DNA of 64,000 bases, taken from assembly GCA_030613505.1 (NCBI GenBank), contig JAUWLW010000002.1, positions 1 to 64,000 on the forward strand, read 5' to 3'. This stretch comes from Candidatus Zixiibacteriota bacterium (GTDB lineage Bacteria; RBG-13-66-14; B26-G2; WVWN01). Below, in pieces: positions 50,031 to 59,556 of the stretch. Position 1 is the stretch's first letter; every line of letters starts with the position of its first letter. Below the pieces are notes generated by a model that was not told the origin of the DNA, did no database searches, and saw only the letters and a list, made by a program, of their open reading frames with translations. The position numbers and the translations under genes were made by a program.

Positions 50031-50630
50031 ATGGAGAAGCTTACGAACAGGCAGCGCGAGGTTTTGGCCGCGGTGCGGGAGTTGACCGGCCGGCACGGCT
50101 TCCCGCCGACGGTGCGGGAGCTGGCGGAGTTTCTGGAGATAGGGCCCCGCGCGGCCTTCGAGCACCTGGCGGCGCTGGTCCGCAAGGGGCATCTGGAGAA
50201 GGAGGACGGCAGGCCGCGGGCGCTGGCGGTCGCGGGGTACGTGCCGGCGCTCGAGCTGCCGGTGGTGGGCCGGGTAGCCGCCGGGCCGCCCATCACGGCG
50301 CTGGAGGAGGCCGAGGAGACGATGGCGGTCGACCGCTCGCTGGGCGCCGCGGAGGGGGACTTCCTGCTGCGCGTCAAGGGCGACAGCATGGATGGCGAGC
50401 ACATCGTCGACGGCGACATGGTGATCGTGAGGCCGCAGCCGGTGGCGGAGAACGGCGCCGTCGTCGTGGTGTTGGTGGGCGACGAGGCCACGGTAAAGCG
50501 GATGTACCTGCGCGGCGACCGCGTCATCCTGCGCGCCGCCAACCCGGCCTATGCGGACCTGGTGCTGGGCGAAGAAGAGGACGTGGCGGTGATAGGCCGC
50601 GTCGTGGGCGTTATACGGCGTTATAAGTAG
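50031..50630 (+). CDS. lexA: SOS repressor LexA
   Basis: ATG at 50031 has AGAGG 8 nt upstream; earlier GTG/ATG codons (50022, 50025) are too close to it. A 199-residue protein: N-terminal winged helix (LTNRQREVLAAVRELTGRHGFPPTVRELAEFL, in part), cleavage site Ala-Gly in GRVAAGPP, catalytic Ser in KGDSMDGEHI and Lys in GDEATVKRMY. It represses DNA-damage genes until RecA-stimulated self-cleavage. A Y-family polymerase follows in the same operon. Confidence 0.95.
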   Translation: MEKLTNRQREVLAAVRELTGRHGFPPTVRELAEFLEIGPRAAFEHLAALVRKGHLEKEDGRPRALAVAGYVPALELPVVGRVAAGPPITALEEAEETMAVDRSLGAAEGDFLLRVKGDSMDGEHIVDGDMVIVRPQPVAENGAVVVVLVGDEATVKRMYLRGDRVILRAANPAYADLVLGEEEDVAVIGRVVGVIRRYK

Positions 50631-50638
50631 GAGCGGCC

Positions 50639-50890
50639 ATGGACGTCGTGGATTTGGGCGACAGCGTCCGCGTGGGCGCCATCTTCGAGGAGTCGGGCCG
50701 GCTGAAGCCGGTGTGGTTCGCCTACGACGGCCGGCGCCTCGCCGTGGAGCGCGTTACGTACAGCTGGCGCGACCGCGACGGCGACGTGAAAATTTTGCAC
50801 TACGCCGTGAAGGTGGGCGGGACCGTCTACGAGCTGGCGCTCGACACCTCCACCCTCAGCTGGCGCCTCGAGCGCAGCTACGTGGAGTAG
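50639..50890 (+). CDS. Small DUF6504-like protein in SOS operon
   Basis: An 83-residue protein (MDVVDLGDSVRV...VWFAYDGRRLAVERVTYSWRD) with the W-x-x-GR-Y-x-V-E pattern of short proteins that often sit beside Y-family polymerases. All beta by appearance; function unknown. It starts 8 bp after lexA and precedes dinB, so it is presumably SOS-induced. Confidence 0.7.
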   Translation: MDVVDLGDSVRVGAIFEESGRLKPVWFAYDGRRLAVERVTYSWRDRDGDVKILHYAVKVGGTVYELALDTSTLSWRLERSYVE

Positions 50891-50949
50891 GGAGGAGGGT
50901 TGTTAAGCCTCGGGGCCTGCGGGCCCCGTTCTAATCTCGGCCGATAAAA

Positions 50950-52257
50950 ATGTGGGCATCGACGACAGGACTGGCGCACGGCAGGCCGCTGTTGGGCGGC
51001 GAGCGGCCCGGGCCCGTGGGCCTGGGCCCCGGCGCCGAGGCCTACGGCGAGCGCTGGGAGCGCGTCGTCATCTTCCTGGACATGAACGCGTTCTTCGTCA
51101 ACGTCGAGGCGCGGGCCAAGCCGTGGCTCCGCGGCAAGCCGGTGTTGGTGGTCGGCTCGCGCAAGGCGCGCTCCGTCGTCGCGGCCTGCTCCTACGAGAC
51201 GCGCAAGTTCGGCGTCAAGTCCGGCATGCCCTCCGAGGAGGCGCGGCGCCTCTGCCGCGACGCCATAGTCGTCCCCGCCGACATTCCCAAGTACACCCAC
51301 GCCATCCGCGAGGTCGTCGCCCGCGCGCACAACTACACCCCCGTCGTCGAGATCACCTCCATCGACGAGCTGGCCCTCGACGCCACGACGACGTTCCGCC
51401 GGTGGGGGACGCCGCGCGACTGCGCCGCGGCCTTCGCCCGCGAGGTCCGCGAGGACCTTGGCCTCCCGTGTTCGCTGGGCGTGGCGCCCAACAAGATGAT
51501 GGCCAAGGTGGCCGCCGGCCTCGAGAAGCCCAACGGCCTCACGGTCCTCAGGCCCTCCCAGCTCGAGCCCTTCCTGGAGGAGCTGCCGGCGACGGAGCTG
51601 CCCGGCATCGGCGACAAGCTGGGCGAACACCTGCGGCGGCTGGGAGCGAGCACGTGCGGCCAGCTCGGCCGGCTGCCCTTGTCGCGCCTGAAGGCGCGCT
51701 TCGGCATCGTCGGCGACGTCTTACAAGACATGGGGCGGGGGATAGACCGCCGGCCGCTGATGGCGCACTACGACTACGAGGAGGCCAAGTCCGTCGGCAA
51801 CACCATCACGCTCAACCGCGACACCTACGACGCCGCGGAGCTCCGGCGGACGTTCCTGTGGCTGTGCGAGCGGGTGGCGCGGCGGCTACGCGGCGAGGGG
51901 TACTGCGGCCGGTGCGTCTACGCCGTCGCGCGCTACCCGGACTTCTACACCGTGGGCCGCTCGCACCGGTTGTCGCATTACGTGGACGAGGGGATGGACG
52001 TCTTCCGGGCGGCGTGGCCTCTCCTGCCGAAGGATTTAGGCGAGCGCGGCGTGCGGATGCTGGGGGTCTCGGTCTCGATGCTGCTGTACCACTGCAAGCC
52101 GGGCAACCTCTTCGAGATAAGGCGCGACCGCTTCACGGCGACGCTGGACGAGCTGAACCGGAGGTATGGCCGCGGCGCGCTCGAGCGGGCGGAGCTGCTG
52201 CCCGGCCTCCCCGGCGGCCTCTACGAGACCGTCAAGGCGGGCTGGCACCCGGGGTAG
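50950..52257 (+). CDS. dinB: Y-family DNA polymerase (Pol IV, DinB-like)
   Basis: A 435-residue translesion polymerase. Catalytic acids lie in VVIFLDMNAFFVNVE and SIDELALD; the tail after ELPGIGDKLGEHLRRLG (helix-hairpin-helix) and the little-finger region (SVGNTITLNRDTYD) are typical. The first 35 residues before the catalytic domain are unusual, Gly/Pro-rich and possibly unstructured; no Shine-Dalgarno precedes the ATG. A weak GC hairpin in the 50-bp gap before it has no T-run. It is in the lexA operon, so SOS control is likely. Confidence 0.93.
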   Translation: MWASTTGLAHGRPLLGGERPGPVGLGPGAEAYGERWERVVIFLDMNAFFVNVEARAKPWLRGKPVLVVGSRKARSVVAACSYETRKFGVKSGMPSEEARRLCRDAIVVPADIPKYTHAIREVVARAHNYTPVVEITSIDELALDATTTFRRWGTPRDCAAAFAREVREDLGLPCSLGVAPNKMMAKVAAGLEKPNGLTVLRPSQLEPFLEELPATELPGIGDKLGEHLRRLGASTCGQLGRLPLSRLKARFGIVGDVLQDMGRGIDRRPLMAHYDYEEAKSVGNTITLNRDTYDAAELRRTFLWLCERVARRLRGEGYCGRCVYAVARYPDFYTVGRSHRLSHYVDEGMDVFRAAWPLLPKDLGERGVRMLGVSVSMLLYHCKPGNLFEIRRDRFTATLDELNRRYGRGALERAELLPGLPGGLYETVKAGWHPG

Positions 52258-52265
52258 CTTTTCCA

Positions 52266-52299
52266 ATAAAAAAGCCGGGCTTTGCGCCCGGCGTTTTTT
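52266..52299. terminator. Bidirectional intrinsic terminator
   Basis: A-run, GCCGGGC-TTTG-CGCCCGGC, T-run between convergent dinB and an MFS gene. Confidence 0.9.
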
Positions 52300-53560
52300 A
52301 CCTCACCCCACGCAGGCGCGGGAAACGCCAGGCGACCAGGGCGGCCCAGACGAGCGAGGCCGAGGCGCCGATGAGCAGCGCCGCCTGAACGTCGACGTAC
52401 CGCGCGACGTACCCCGCCTGCAGCGAGCCCAACCGCATCGCCCCCATAAACGCCAGGAAGTAGATGCTCATCACGCGGCCGCGCAGCCGGTCCGGCACGT
52501 TTAGCTGGATAAGCGTGTTGGCGAGCGAGTTCTGGACGACGAAACAGAACCCGACCGCCGCCAACACCGCCGCCGCGAGCCAGAACGTCCGGATAAACGT
52601 GAACGAGAAGACGAGCGCCGCGAACGCGACGTTTGCCCCGGAGAGCAGCAGGCCCCGCGGGCTCTTCGGCCCCAGGCTCGCCACCGTGAGCGCGCCCACC
52701 AGCGCCCCCAGGCCGACGAACGTCATCAAGTAACCGTATACGTCGGCGCCGCCGCGGAAGACCTGCTTCGCGAATACCGGCAACAGTATCGAGTACGGCA
52801 TAACGAAGAACGCCGAGACGCCGACCAGCGAGATTACCACCCACACCAGCGTGTTCCGGCCGGCGTATTGGATCCCCTCGGCGATTTGGCGGTGAGCCGG
52901 GCCCTTCACCTCCCGGCGGGTGGAGGACGTTCGGATGGCCAGCAGCGCGGCGAGAGCGGGGAGGAACGTCGCCGCGTTGACGACGAAGGCGAGCCCCTCG
53001 CCGACGGCTACGATCAGCAGGCCGGCGACGGCCGGGCCCGCGCTCCGGGCTACGTTGAAAATTGTGGAGTTGAGCGCTATGGCGTTGGTGAGGTCTTCCT
53101 TGCCGACCATCTCGACGACGAACGCCTGCCGCGCCGGGACGTCGAGCGCGCGCCCTACGCCGAAGACGAAGGCCAGCGCCATTACGTGCCACACCTGGAC
53201 GAGGCCGGTGACGGTGAGGGTCGCGAGGATCGCGGCCTGGATGAACAGCAGCGTTTGCGCGATGAGGACGAGGCGCTTTTTATCGAAGCGGTCCGCGAGC
53301 GAACCGGCCCATAGGCCCATCGGCAGCGCCGGCACGAGCGCGACGAAGTTGACCAGGCCCAGCATCGCCGGCGAGCCGGTAAGGCGGTATATCAGCCAGT
53401 TCTGCGCGACGAACTGAATCCACGTGCCGACGAGCGACACCATCTGGCCGAACCACCACAGCCGGAAGTCGCGATGGCGGAGCGCGCTGAAAGTCCGCGG
53501 TAGCGTTACGCGGCGCCGCAGGTACTCGCCTACGGAGTTGCTTTTGGGGTGTTTACGCAT
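52298..53560 (-). CDS. MFS transporter (EntS-like)
   Basis: Start set at MRKHPKSNSV (53560), overlapping the stop of the upstream MFS gene by 8 bp; the longer frame lies inside that gene. About 420 residues and 12 membrane helices. ALRHRDFRLWWFGQMVSLVGTWIQFVAQNWL and GSLADRFDKKRLV are typical of the EntS/MFS_3 branch of drug or siderophore exporters. Substrate unknown. Last gene of a two-gene operon. Confidence 0.85.
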   Translation of the reverse strand: MRKHPKSNSVGEYLRRRVTLPRTFSALRHRDFRLWWFGQMVSLVGTWIQFVAQNWLIYRLTGSPAMLGLVNFVALVPALPMGLWAGSLADRFDKKRLVLIAQTLLFIQAAILATLTVTGLVQVWHVMALAFVFGVGRALDVPARQAFVVEMVGKEDLTNAIALNSTIFNVARSAGPAVAGLLIVAVGEGLAFVVNAATFLPALAALLAIRTSSTRREVKGPAHRQIAEGIQYAGRNTLVWVVISLVGVSAFFVMPYSILLPVFAKQVFRGGADVYGYLMTFVGLGALVGALTVASLGPKSPRGLLLSGANVAFAALVFSFTFIRTFWLAAAVLAAVGFCFVVQNSLANTLIQLNVPDRLRGRVMSIYFLAFMGAMRLGSLQAGYVARYVDVQAALLIGASASLVWAALVAWRFPRLRGVR

Positions 53561-54728
53561 TACGCAACTTACGGCCGGCGGGCTGTCGGGTCCGCGTGAA
53601 ATCGTAATAAAGGATGCCGACGGCGGCAAGAGCCGCGCACGCCGCGCCGAAGGCGAACGTCCCGGCGCCCTGCCAGCGGTCCCATATCAAACCGGCCACG
53701 ATAGAACCGGGCAAGATGGCGAGGCCGCTTGCCATATGGAGGAGGCCCAACGCGGCGCCGCGCCGTTCGGCCGGTACCGCGTTCGAGACGAAGGCCGGCG
53801 GCAGCGCCATGAAAGCTTGGTAGTAGAGAGCGTAGAGGGCGAAAAGGGGCCAAAGGGTCCACATGTGATCCAGAGTCCCGGCTACGATTAGGACCGCCGC
53901 CTGGAAGAAGTAAATGCCGGCGAGCACCGGTAGTATCCGTAACCGGTCCGCGAGCCAGCCGATCGGGAAAGGCCAGACGACTTGCGCGACGGTGAAGCTA
54001 AGGTAGACCAGCGGGAGCGTGGCCAGCGGCAAACCGAGTTCGTTTGCCCGGAGTATGTAGAACGCGTACGAGAGCATGCCGAAGGAGTATAAAGTATGGC
54101 ATATTAAAAACGGCCACCACGGCGCTGCCGCGGCCCGGTCGAATATCTTGGGGGGACTTTCCCGAGGCGCCCGTTTAGGTTGGCGGACGAGTAGCGCGAT
54201 GACCAAAGCTACCGCTATGCCCGGGACGATGGTCCACTTGAAGATACCGCGCGTCGTGAGGTCGGTGTAGTTTAATAGAAAGTATAATATCAGCACGCCG
54301 CCCACCGCTCCCGCGGAATCGAGCACGCGATGAAGGCCGAAGGCGCGGGCGCGTTGTTTTTCGGTAACGTAACCGGCCAGTAGCGCGTCTCGCGGCGACG
54401 TACGGACGCCTTTGCCGAGACGGTCGGCGACGCGGAGGGCGAGTACCGCGGGCCCCGAGCGGGCGAAGGCCATCAACGGTTTGCTGATTACCGACAGCGC
54501 GTACCCGGCGAACATGAGCCATTTGTGCCGGCCCGCCCGGTCGCAGATATACCCCGAGAGGTATTTAAAGACGGCGGCGGTCGCTTCGGCCGCCCCTTCG
54601 ATAAGGCCCAGGAAGGCGGCGGCCAGGCCGAGGTCTAGCGTTATGAAAATCGGCAGTAGGGGGAATATTATTTCGGATTGGAGGTCTGCGAAGAACGAGA
54701 CGACGCCGAGTAACAGTACGTTTAGCAT
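53553..54728 (-). CDS. MFS transporter
   Basis: A 391-residue, 12-helix transporter starting MLNVLLLGVVSFFADLQSEIIFPLLPIFIT. The SFF-D-xxSE motif and GYICDRAGRHKWLMFAGYALS, RVADRLGKGVRTSPRDALLA place it in the MFS_1 group with fosmidomycin-resistance-like and related permeases. The cargo is not known. It precedes and overlaps the other MFS gene. Confidence 0.85.
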   Translation of the reverse strand: MLNVLLLGVVSFFADLQSEIIFPLLPIFITLDLGLAAAFLGLIEGAAEATAAVFKYLSGYICDRAGRHKWLMFAGYALSVISKPLMAFARSGPAVLALRVADRLGKGVRTSPRDALLAGYVTEKQRARAFGLHRVLDSAGAVGGVLILYFLLNYTDLTTRGIFKWTIVPGIAVALVIALLVRQPKRAPRESPPKIFDRAAAAPWWPFLICHTLYSFGMLSYAFYILRANELGLPLATLPLVYLSFTVAQVVWPFPIGWLADRLRILPVLAGIYFFQAAVLIVAGTLDHMWTLWPLFALYALYYQAFMALPPAFVSNAVPAERRGAALGLLHMASGLAILPGSIVAGLIWDRWQGAGTFAFGAACAALAAVGILYYDFTRTRQPAGRKLRNA

Positions 54729-54780
54729 GTTAGTTTAACATTTTAAATGATTAACCTGCCGCGCGCAAGGCCGATATTCC

Positions 54781-54809
54781 TTGAAGGGTTGCCCGCCCGG
54801 ACTTATAAT
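54781..54809 (+). promoter_or_regulatory. Sigma-70-type promoter of the FMN-binding protein gene
   Basis: TTGAAG, 17-nt spacer, TATAAT. Confidence 0.6.
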
Positions 54810-54820
54810 ACGAATTAAAT

Positions 54821-56155
54821 ATGTCCGGTGGCGTGCCGAGGCGCCGGCGGGTATGGCTTCGCCGGTTAATATTTATAGTCGTCGTTGCGGCGACCCTTAC
54901 CGGCTCCTACTTTTGGGGTCGGCACGTCGAACCGCCGCCCAGGGAGCTCGACGCCGAACGCGTGGCGTTGCTCACCGGCGCGACCGAGCCTCCGGAGAGG
55001 GTCGACGGGGAGATTACCTATTGGCGCATAAGGCGCGGCGACGAGACGCTCTACGCCGCCGAGAGCGCATCGTCCGCGCCGGAGGTGGTCGGTTACGGCG
55101 GCCGATTCGACCTCCTGGTGGTCGTAGACGGCTCGGGGAACGTCGAACGCGTCGTCTTGGTGCGGCACGACGAAACGCCGTCGTACGTCGAGAACGTCGC
55201 CGATTTTCTCTCGTCTTTCGTCGGCCTTCCGGCGACCGCGCCGCTCGAACCCGGCCGCGACGTCGACGCCATAACGCGGGCGACGGTAACGAGCCAGGCC
55301 TTCGCCGCCGCTACGCGGGTAACGAGTAGGAAGATATTAAACGCGGCTCTCGGCCGCGACGTCGGGCTCGACGGCGAGCGAGAGGGTTGGGATTGGCGCT
55401 GGGCGTTAGTAGTGGCGGCGTTCTTCGGCGCCGCGATTTGGGTGAGGCGGCGGCCTGCGGAGTGGGTGCGCGTATTATTCGCGGCCGCGGCGTTCGGGGT
55501 ATTGGGTCTTTGGGCCGGTCGGTTCGTTTCCGTCGGCGACGTAGGCCGGCTGGTTTTGTGGAAGTTCCCGCCGTTCGGACCGCGCCTTTCGGTCTATTTA
55601 CTGTTGGGGGGCGGCGCGGCGCTGGCGCTGTTTTTCGGTAACGTATATTGCGGGTGGCTTTGTCCCTTTGGCGCGCTGACGGAACTGTTGTATAAAATAC
55701 CGATTCGGAAATTAAAAGTAGCACCTGAGTTCGCGCGGCGCCTTGGCGGCCTGCGGTTCATTATATTATGCGTCGTCGTAGCGGCCTTCGTGGCGAATTG
55801 GGACCTGGGCGTCGCGCGGTACGAACCTTTTGACGACTTGTTCGCGTACGCGGCGGCGGGGATATCGCTCCTGTTTCTGGTAGCAGTCTTGGCGGTTTCC
55901 GCGTTCCATTATCGGTTCTTTTGCCGATATCTGTGTGCGGCCGGCGCGTTATTGGGCGAGGTGGCCGCGGTGGGGCGGCCGCCGCCTAGGCTCGAGTGCC
56001 GGGAGTGCGGCGAGTGCGCGAAAGTTTGCCCGACGGCGGCGATAATCGTGAACCGTGAGGTCATAGACGCGGCGTTGTGCATAGAATGCGGCCGATGCCG
56101 GCGCGATTGCGAGGCCGAGAAACAAGCCGCGCAGGCGCGAAGCGGGAATATTTAG
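54821..56155 (+). CDS. FMN-binding and 4Fe-4S membrane protein (NosR/RnfG-NapH-like)
   Basis: A 444-residue protein combining: an N-terminal membrane anchor; an FMN_bind domain (FDLLVVVDGSGNVERVVLV...DAITRATVTSQAF, with the Thr of ATVTS as covalent FMN site); about five membrane helices; two CxxxCP-type segments (YCGWLCPFGALTE; FCRYLCAAGALLG); and a C-terminal double ferredoxin (CRECGECAKVCP; CIECGRCRRDC). This order matches NosR-like regulators and Rnf/NQR-type electron carriers. It likely moves electrons across the membrane to or from flavin. Partners are not nearby. Confidence 0.9.
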   Translation: MSGGVPRRRRVWLRRLIFIVVVAATLTGSYFWGRHVEPPPRELDAERVALLTGATEPPERVDGEITYWRIRRGDETLYAAESASSAPEVVGYGGRFDLLVVVDGSGNVERVVLVRHDETPSYVENVADFLSSFVGLPATAPLEPGRDVDAITRATVTSQAFAAATRVTSRKILNAALGRDVGLDGEREGWDWRWALVVAAFFGAAIWVRRRPAEWVRVLFAAAAFGVLGLWAGRFVSVGDVGRLVLWKFPPFGPRLSVYLLLGGGAALALFFGNVYCGWLCPFGALTELLYKIPIRKLKVAPEFARRLGGLRFIILCVVVAAFVANWDLGVARYEPFDDLFAYAAAGISLLFLVAVLAVSAFHYRFFCRYLCAAGALLGEVAAVGRPPPRLECRECGECAKVCPTAAIIVNREVIDAALCIECGRCRRDCEAEKQAAQARSGNI

Positions 56156-56156
56156 T

Positions 56157-56185
56157 TTGGCCGCGCGCCCTCCCTATGGTATAAG
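56157..56185 (+). promoter_or_regulatory. Sigma-70-type promoter of the AsmA-like gene
   Basis: TTGGCC, 17-nt spacer, TATAAG. Confidence 0.5.
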
Positions 56186-56203
56186 ATTGCCGATTTTCAC
56201 GTT

Positions 56204-58495
56204 ATGAAAAAACGCAGACTGCTTACTTTCGTATCCGTTTTCGCGCTAGTCGCGCTGGGCGTCTTCTACTACGCGGCGGTGGCGCCGGCGGTCGTGGGGA
56301 AAGAGCGCGTGGCGAAGGCGTTTGCGCAGGTCGTGAAGGACGGCCCCGGCCTCGACGTTAAATACGCGAAAGCGCGCTTCAAACTCTTACCCCGGCCGGC
56401 GGTTACGCTGGGCGACGTCGTCTTCGTTAATGGAGCCGGCAAAGAGGTCGTCCGCGCCGACGAGGTTAGCCTGGGGTTGTCGTACGTCGGCTTCGTAACC
56501 CTCAATCCGAGCGTCGCCGTTGTGGCGTTCGTCCGGCCGCGGGTCGACCTGGCGCCGGGCGACGTGGCGTTCGGCGAGGCGGGGGAGGGGTCGCCGTTCC
56601 GCGGGACCGTCGCCGTGGCGGAGGGGTTCGTCCGGTACGCCGGTAAAACGCGGACGGTGCTTGTAGACGGCCTTAGCGGCCGCCTCCGCTGCAGGGCTTT
56701 GTGGGGCGAGGAGTTCGACGTACGCGGCAAACTGCACGCCGACAAGTTCAGGTTTGCAGCGGGGGCGGGGGAGGCCGGCGGCGGGATGGCCGTCGCGGCC
56801 GAGGGCGGGATACGCTACCGGCCCGAGGCCCCGGGCGGTCGCGTCTTCTTCGAGGAGCTCGACTTTCTGTTCGGCAAAGCCCGCTTGACCGTCGCCGGCG
56901 AGCTGCAAACCGGCCCGGGCGAGAACGACGTCGACCTGGCCGTTAAAGGTAAACGGATGGCGCTCGACCAGGTCCTCCCGGCGCTCGCGCCGCGCTTCTG
57001 CGACGCCGACGTAGAAGGCGAGATGGACCTGAACCTGACGGTCAAAGGTAAATGGGGCGAGGGCCGTAACCCGGACGTGCGGGGCGAGCTCGAGGTGAGA
57101 AAGGGCGCGCTGAAACCGTTCGAGGGGAACGGAATATCGAGCGTTGCCGCCAAAGTACGTTTCGAGGGCGAGAAGTACGTGGTCGAGAACTTCCGGGGCC
57201 AGACTAAGAAGGGCGGTTTCAAAGGATACGCGACGATAAGACCCGACAGAAACTGGCCGTACCAACTCAGGTTCGAGGGCGCTATGCCTCTTGAGGTGGC
57301 GGCCGTCATGCTCGCCGTGCCCGACGCCTATATGCTCGCGGGCCCGGCGCGGCTAAACGTCGACGTCGACGGCGAATTATCTTCGCTTGGGCGGACGTCG
57401 GTCGACGGGACGGTCGAGCTCCTGGGTTGTCAGGTACGGCTTAAGCCGTTCGTATCCCCCTTCCAGGATCTCGCCGGCACGGCGTACTGCGAGGGTTATA
57501 AAATAAAGGTCGGCAAGTTGAAGGGGCAACTGGCGGGTCACGATTTCGAGATCGGCGGCAGTTGGCAAGGGTTCGAGACGCCGCGGCTGGACTTCGTCGC
57601 CGTCGCCGACGAGCTGGACCTCGACGCGGCGTTGCCCACCGGGGAGATGCGGCGCCGCCACGCCGAGCGCGGCTCGTCGCCGCTGGGCCTACCGGGCAAA
57701 GATATTACGGCGAAGGGCCGGGTACGCTTCAAGAAGTTCAAGCTCCTTTCCGTGACCGGTAAAAAATTGGAATCGGATTTCGAATACGGCGGCGGTATAC
57801 TAAACGTCAAAAAGCTCGACTTCGCGGCGTACGACGGCAAGGTGCGGGCGCAGCTAACGGTGTACCTCGGCGCCCGGCCGCGGTACACTTGTTCGGCGGC
57901 CGTTCGAGGCGCGCGGCTGGGCGTCTTCCTAACCGAAAACGAATACTCGGAGAACGTCCTTACCGGACGCTTCTCGGCCGACGTCACTTTCTCTGCCGAG
58001 GGGACGGCGTACGACGACGTAAAGCGGTCGTTCGGCGGCAAGGGCTCGCTCGAGTTGGAGGGAGGCCGCGTCGCCGAACTGGCCCTTCTTGCCGAATTGG
58101 TGAAGTGGTCGCGCATAGACTTATTCGAGCCGCTGCAGGTGTCCAAGTTATGGGTTATGTGTAACGCGCGGGACGGCGTGATCCGGACCGCCGACCTGAA
58201 GCTCGAGAACCCGGATATGGTTATCGAAGCAGCCGGAGAGGTCACGCTCGAGAAAAAGCTGGATTTCGTCGTACGAACGACTTTTAGTAAAAAGGCCGCC
58301 GAACGCCTGGCTCGGGACGGTAAAGCGCTCGCGCTCGTCCGGGACGAGGACGGCCGGGGCCGCTTCAACTTCGTCGTTACGGGCGAGGCCGCCACACCGG
58401 CGTTCCGGCTCGACGCCGGGTCCATGTTGAGAGCCGCGGGGGAGGGGCTGCCGGGCGGCGAGGAAGAATTCGGCGGCCCGGGCGACCTGTTTTAA
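56204..58495 (+). CDS. AsmA-family protein
   Basis: A 763-residue protein with an N-terminal anchor (MKKRRLLTFVSVFALVALGVFYYA) and the AsmA opening pattern (VAKAFAQVV...VKYAKARFKLLPRPAVTLGDVVF). The rest is long beta-groove repeats and the AsmA C-terminal region (KRSFGGKGSLELEGGRVAELALLAEL). Such proteins bridge the envelope and are linked to phospholipid transfer to the outer membrane. It supports a two-membrane cell. The DsrE gene follows 15 bp later. Confidence 0.88.
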   Translation: MKKRRLLTFVSVFALVALGVFYYAAVAPAVVGKERVAKAFAQVVKDGPGLDVKYAKARFKLLPRPAVTLGDVVFVNGAGKEVVRADEVSLGLSYVGFVTLNPSVAVVAFVRPRVDLAPGDVAFGEAGEGSPFRGTVAVAEGFVRYAGKTRTVLVDGLSGRLRCRALWGEEFDVRGKLHADKFRFAAGAGEAGGGMAVAAEGGIRYRPEAPGGRVFFEELDFLFGKARLTVAGELQTGPGENDVDLAVKGKRMALDQVLPALAPRFCDADVEGEMDLNLTVKGKWGEGRNPDVRGELEVRKGALKPFEGNGISSVAAKVRFEGEKYVVENFRGQTKKGGFKGYATIRPDRNWPYQLRFEGAMPLEVAAVMLAVPDAYMLAGPARLNVDVDGELSSLGRTSVDGTVELLGCQVRLKPFVSPFQDLAGTAYCEGYKIKVGKLKGQLAGHDFEIGGSWQGFETPRLDFVAVADELDLDAALPTGEMRRRHAERGSSPLGLPGKDITAKGRVRFKKFKLLSVTGKKLESDFEYGGGILNVKKLDFAAYDGKVRAQLTVYLGARPRYTCSAAVRGARLGVFLTENEYSENVLTGRFSADVTFSAEGTAYDDVKRSFGGKGSLELEGGRVAELALLAELVKWSRIDLFEPLQVSKLWVMCNARDGVIRTADLKLENPDMVIEAAGEVTLEKKLDFVVRTTFSKKAAERLARDGKALALVRDEDGRGRFNFVVTGEAATPAFRLDAGSMLRAAGEGLPGGEEEFGGPGDLF

Positions 58496-58510
58496 AGGAG
58501 GTCAATTGCT

Positions 58511-58864
58511 ATGAAGCTACTCGTCGTAACGTACCGCGACCCGTACGACGGCGGCGACGTCGTTTGGAACGCGCTACGGGTCGCCACGTTCCAAAAAGAA
58601 CTCGGCGACGAAGTGAACGTTTTTTTGATGTCGGACGCCGTAACGTTAGCGCACGAGAACACCCCTCAACCCGAGAATCCCGAGTACGACGCCGATACGG
58701 AGTTCGAGGTCGCCGTACACGCCGGCGCGACGTTTAAGACTTGCGGTACCTGTCTGAAGAACCGCGACCTTCCCGCGGACAAAGTACATACCCAGGCGCC
58801 GGCGGCGACGTTGAAGGACCTGGCCGATTGGCTCCACTGGGCGGATAAGGTGTTGACCTTTTAG
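58511..58864 (+). CDS. DsrE/DsrF-like protein
   Basis: A 117-residue protein of the DsrE/YchN fold: MKLLVVTYRDPYDGG, VNVFLMSDAVTLA and a Cys pair in FKTCGTCLKNR near residue 80, the position of the sulfur-relay Cys in DsrE. It may bind or move persulfide sulfur. Preceded by AAAGGAGG; 14 bp before ftsE. Confidence 0.85.
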   Translation: MKLLVVTYRDPYDGGDVVWNALRVATFQKELGDEVNVFLMSDAVTLAHENTPQPENPEYDADTEFEVAVHAGATFKTCGTCLKNRDLPADKVHTQAPAATLKDLADWLHWADKVLTF

Positions 58865-58878
58865 AGAAGCGGAAGGCT

Positions 58879-59556
58879 ATGGCGGCGCCTATGATAAAGA
58901 TGTTAAACGTCACCAAAGTTTTCGAGAACGGCGTCGTCGCGCTCGACGACGTCTCGGTGGAAATCGGCAAGGGCGAACTGGCTTTCCTCACCGGTCCTTC
59001 GGGAGCCGGCAAGTCGACGTTTCTCAAGTTGATAACCGTGGAGGAAAAGCCTACCGACGGGTTGGTGGAAGTCGCCGGGCACGACGTCGGCGCGCTCAGG
59101 AGGCGCGACATTCCGTACTTACGCCGGCGCATCGGCGTCGTCTTCCAGGATTTTCGGCTCTTGAGCGAACGGACCGTTTTGGAAAACGTAATGCTGCCGT
59201 TGACGATCCTGGGTTTGACGCCTTCGGAACAGCGACGCCGGGCGCTGCAAGTTCTTACGGTTGTCGGCCTGGCCCAGCGCAAGGACGCGAAGCCGCTCGA
59301 GCTTTCGGGGGGCGAGCAGCAGCGCGTCGCCATCGCCCGGGCCATAGCGCTCGACCCCGCTATATTGCTCGCCGACGAGCCTACCGGCAACCTCGACCCG
59401 GACATAACCTGGCACGTAATGAAGCTCTTCCGCGTCATCAACGCCCGAGGCACCGCGGTAATCATAGCGACCCACGACTACGACGTCGTCAAGAGGATGG
59501 ACGCCCGAATAATAAAGATCCTCGACGGGAAAGTACACCGGGAGACGGCGGAGTGA
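58879..59556 (+). CDS. ftsE: Cell division ATP-binding protein FtsE
   Basis: A 225-residue ABC ATPase with Walker A GPSGAGKST, Q-loop VFQDFRLL (a characteristic FtsE string), signature LSGGEQQRVAIARA, Walker B LLADEPTGNLD and THD. With FtsX it activates peptidoglycan hydrolases at the septum. Its stop overlaps the ftsX GTG by 4 bp. Confidence 0.95.
   Translation: MAAPMIKMLNVTKVFENGVVALDDVSVEIGKGELAFLTGPSGAGKSTFLKLITVEEKPTDGLVEVAGHDVGALRRRDIPYLRRRIGVVFQDFRLLSERTVLENVMLPLTILGLTPSEQRRRALQVLTVVGLAQRKDAKPLELSGGEQQRVAIARAIALDPAILLADEPTGNLDPDITWHVMKLFRVINARGTAVIIATHDYDVVKRMDARIIKILDGKVHRETAE

Noticed and set aside
50911-50931. GC hairpin CGGGGCC-TGC-GGGCCCCG before dinB as a terminator
   Set aside because: No T-run follows, and lexA, the small gene and dinB look like one SOS operon. 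It may only lower read-through.
50952-52388. 478-residue frame overlapping dinB in another phase
   Set aside because: Arg/Ala/Pro-rich shadow of dinB with no domain logic.
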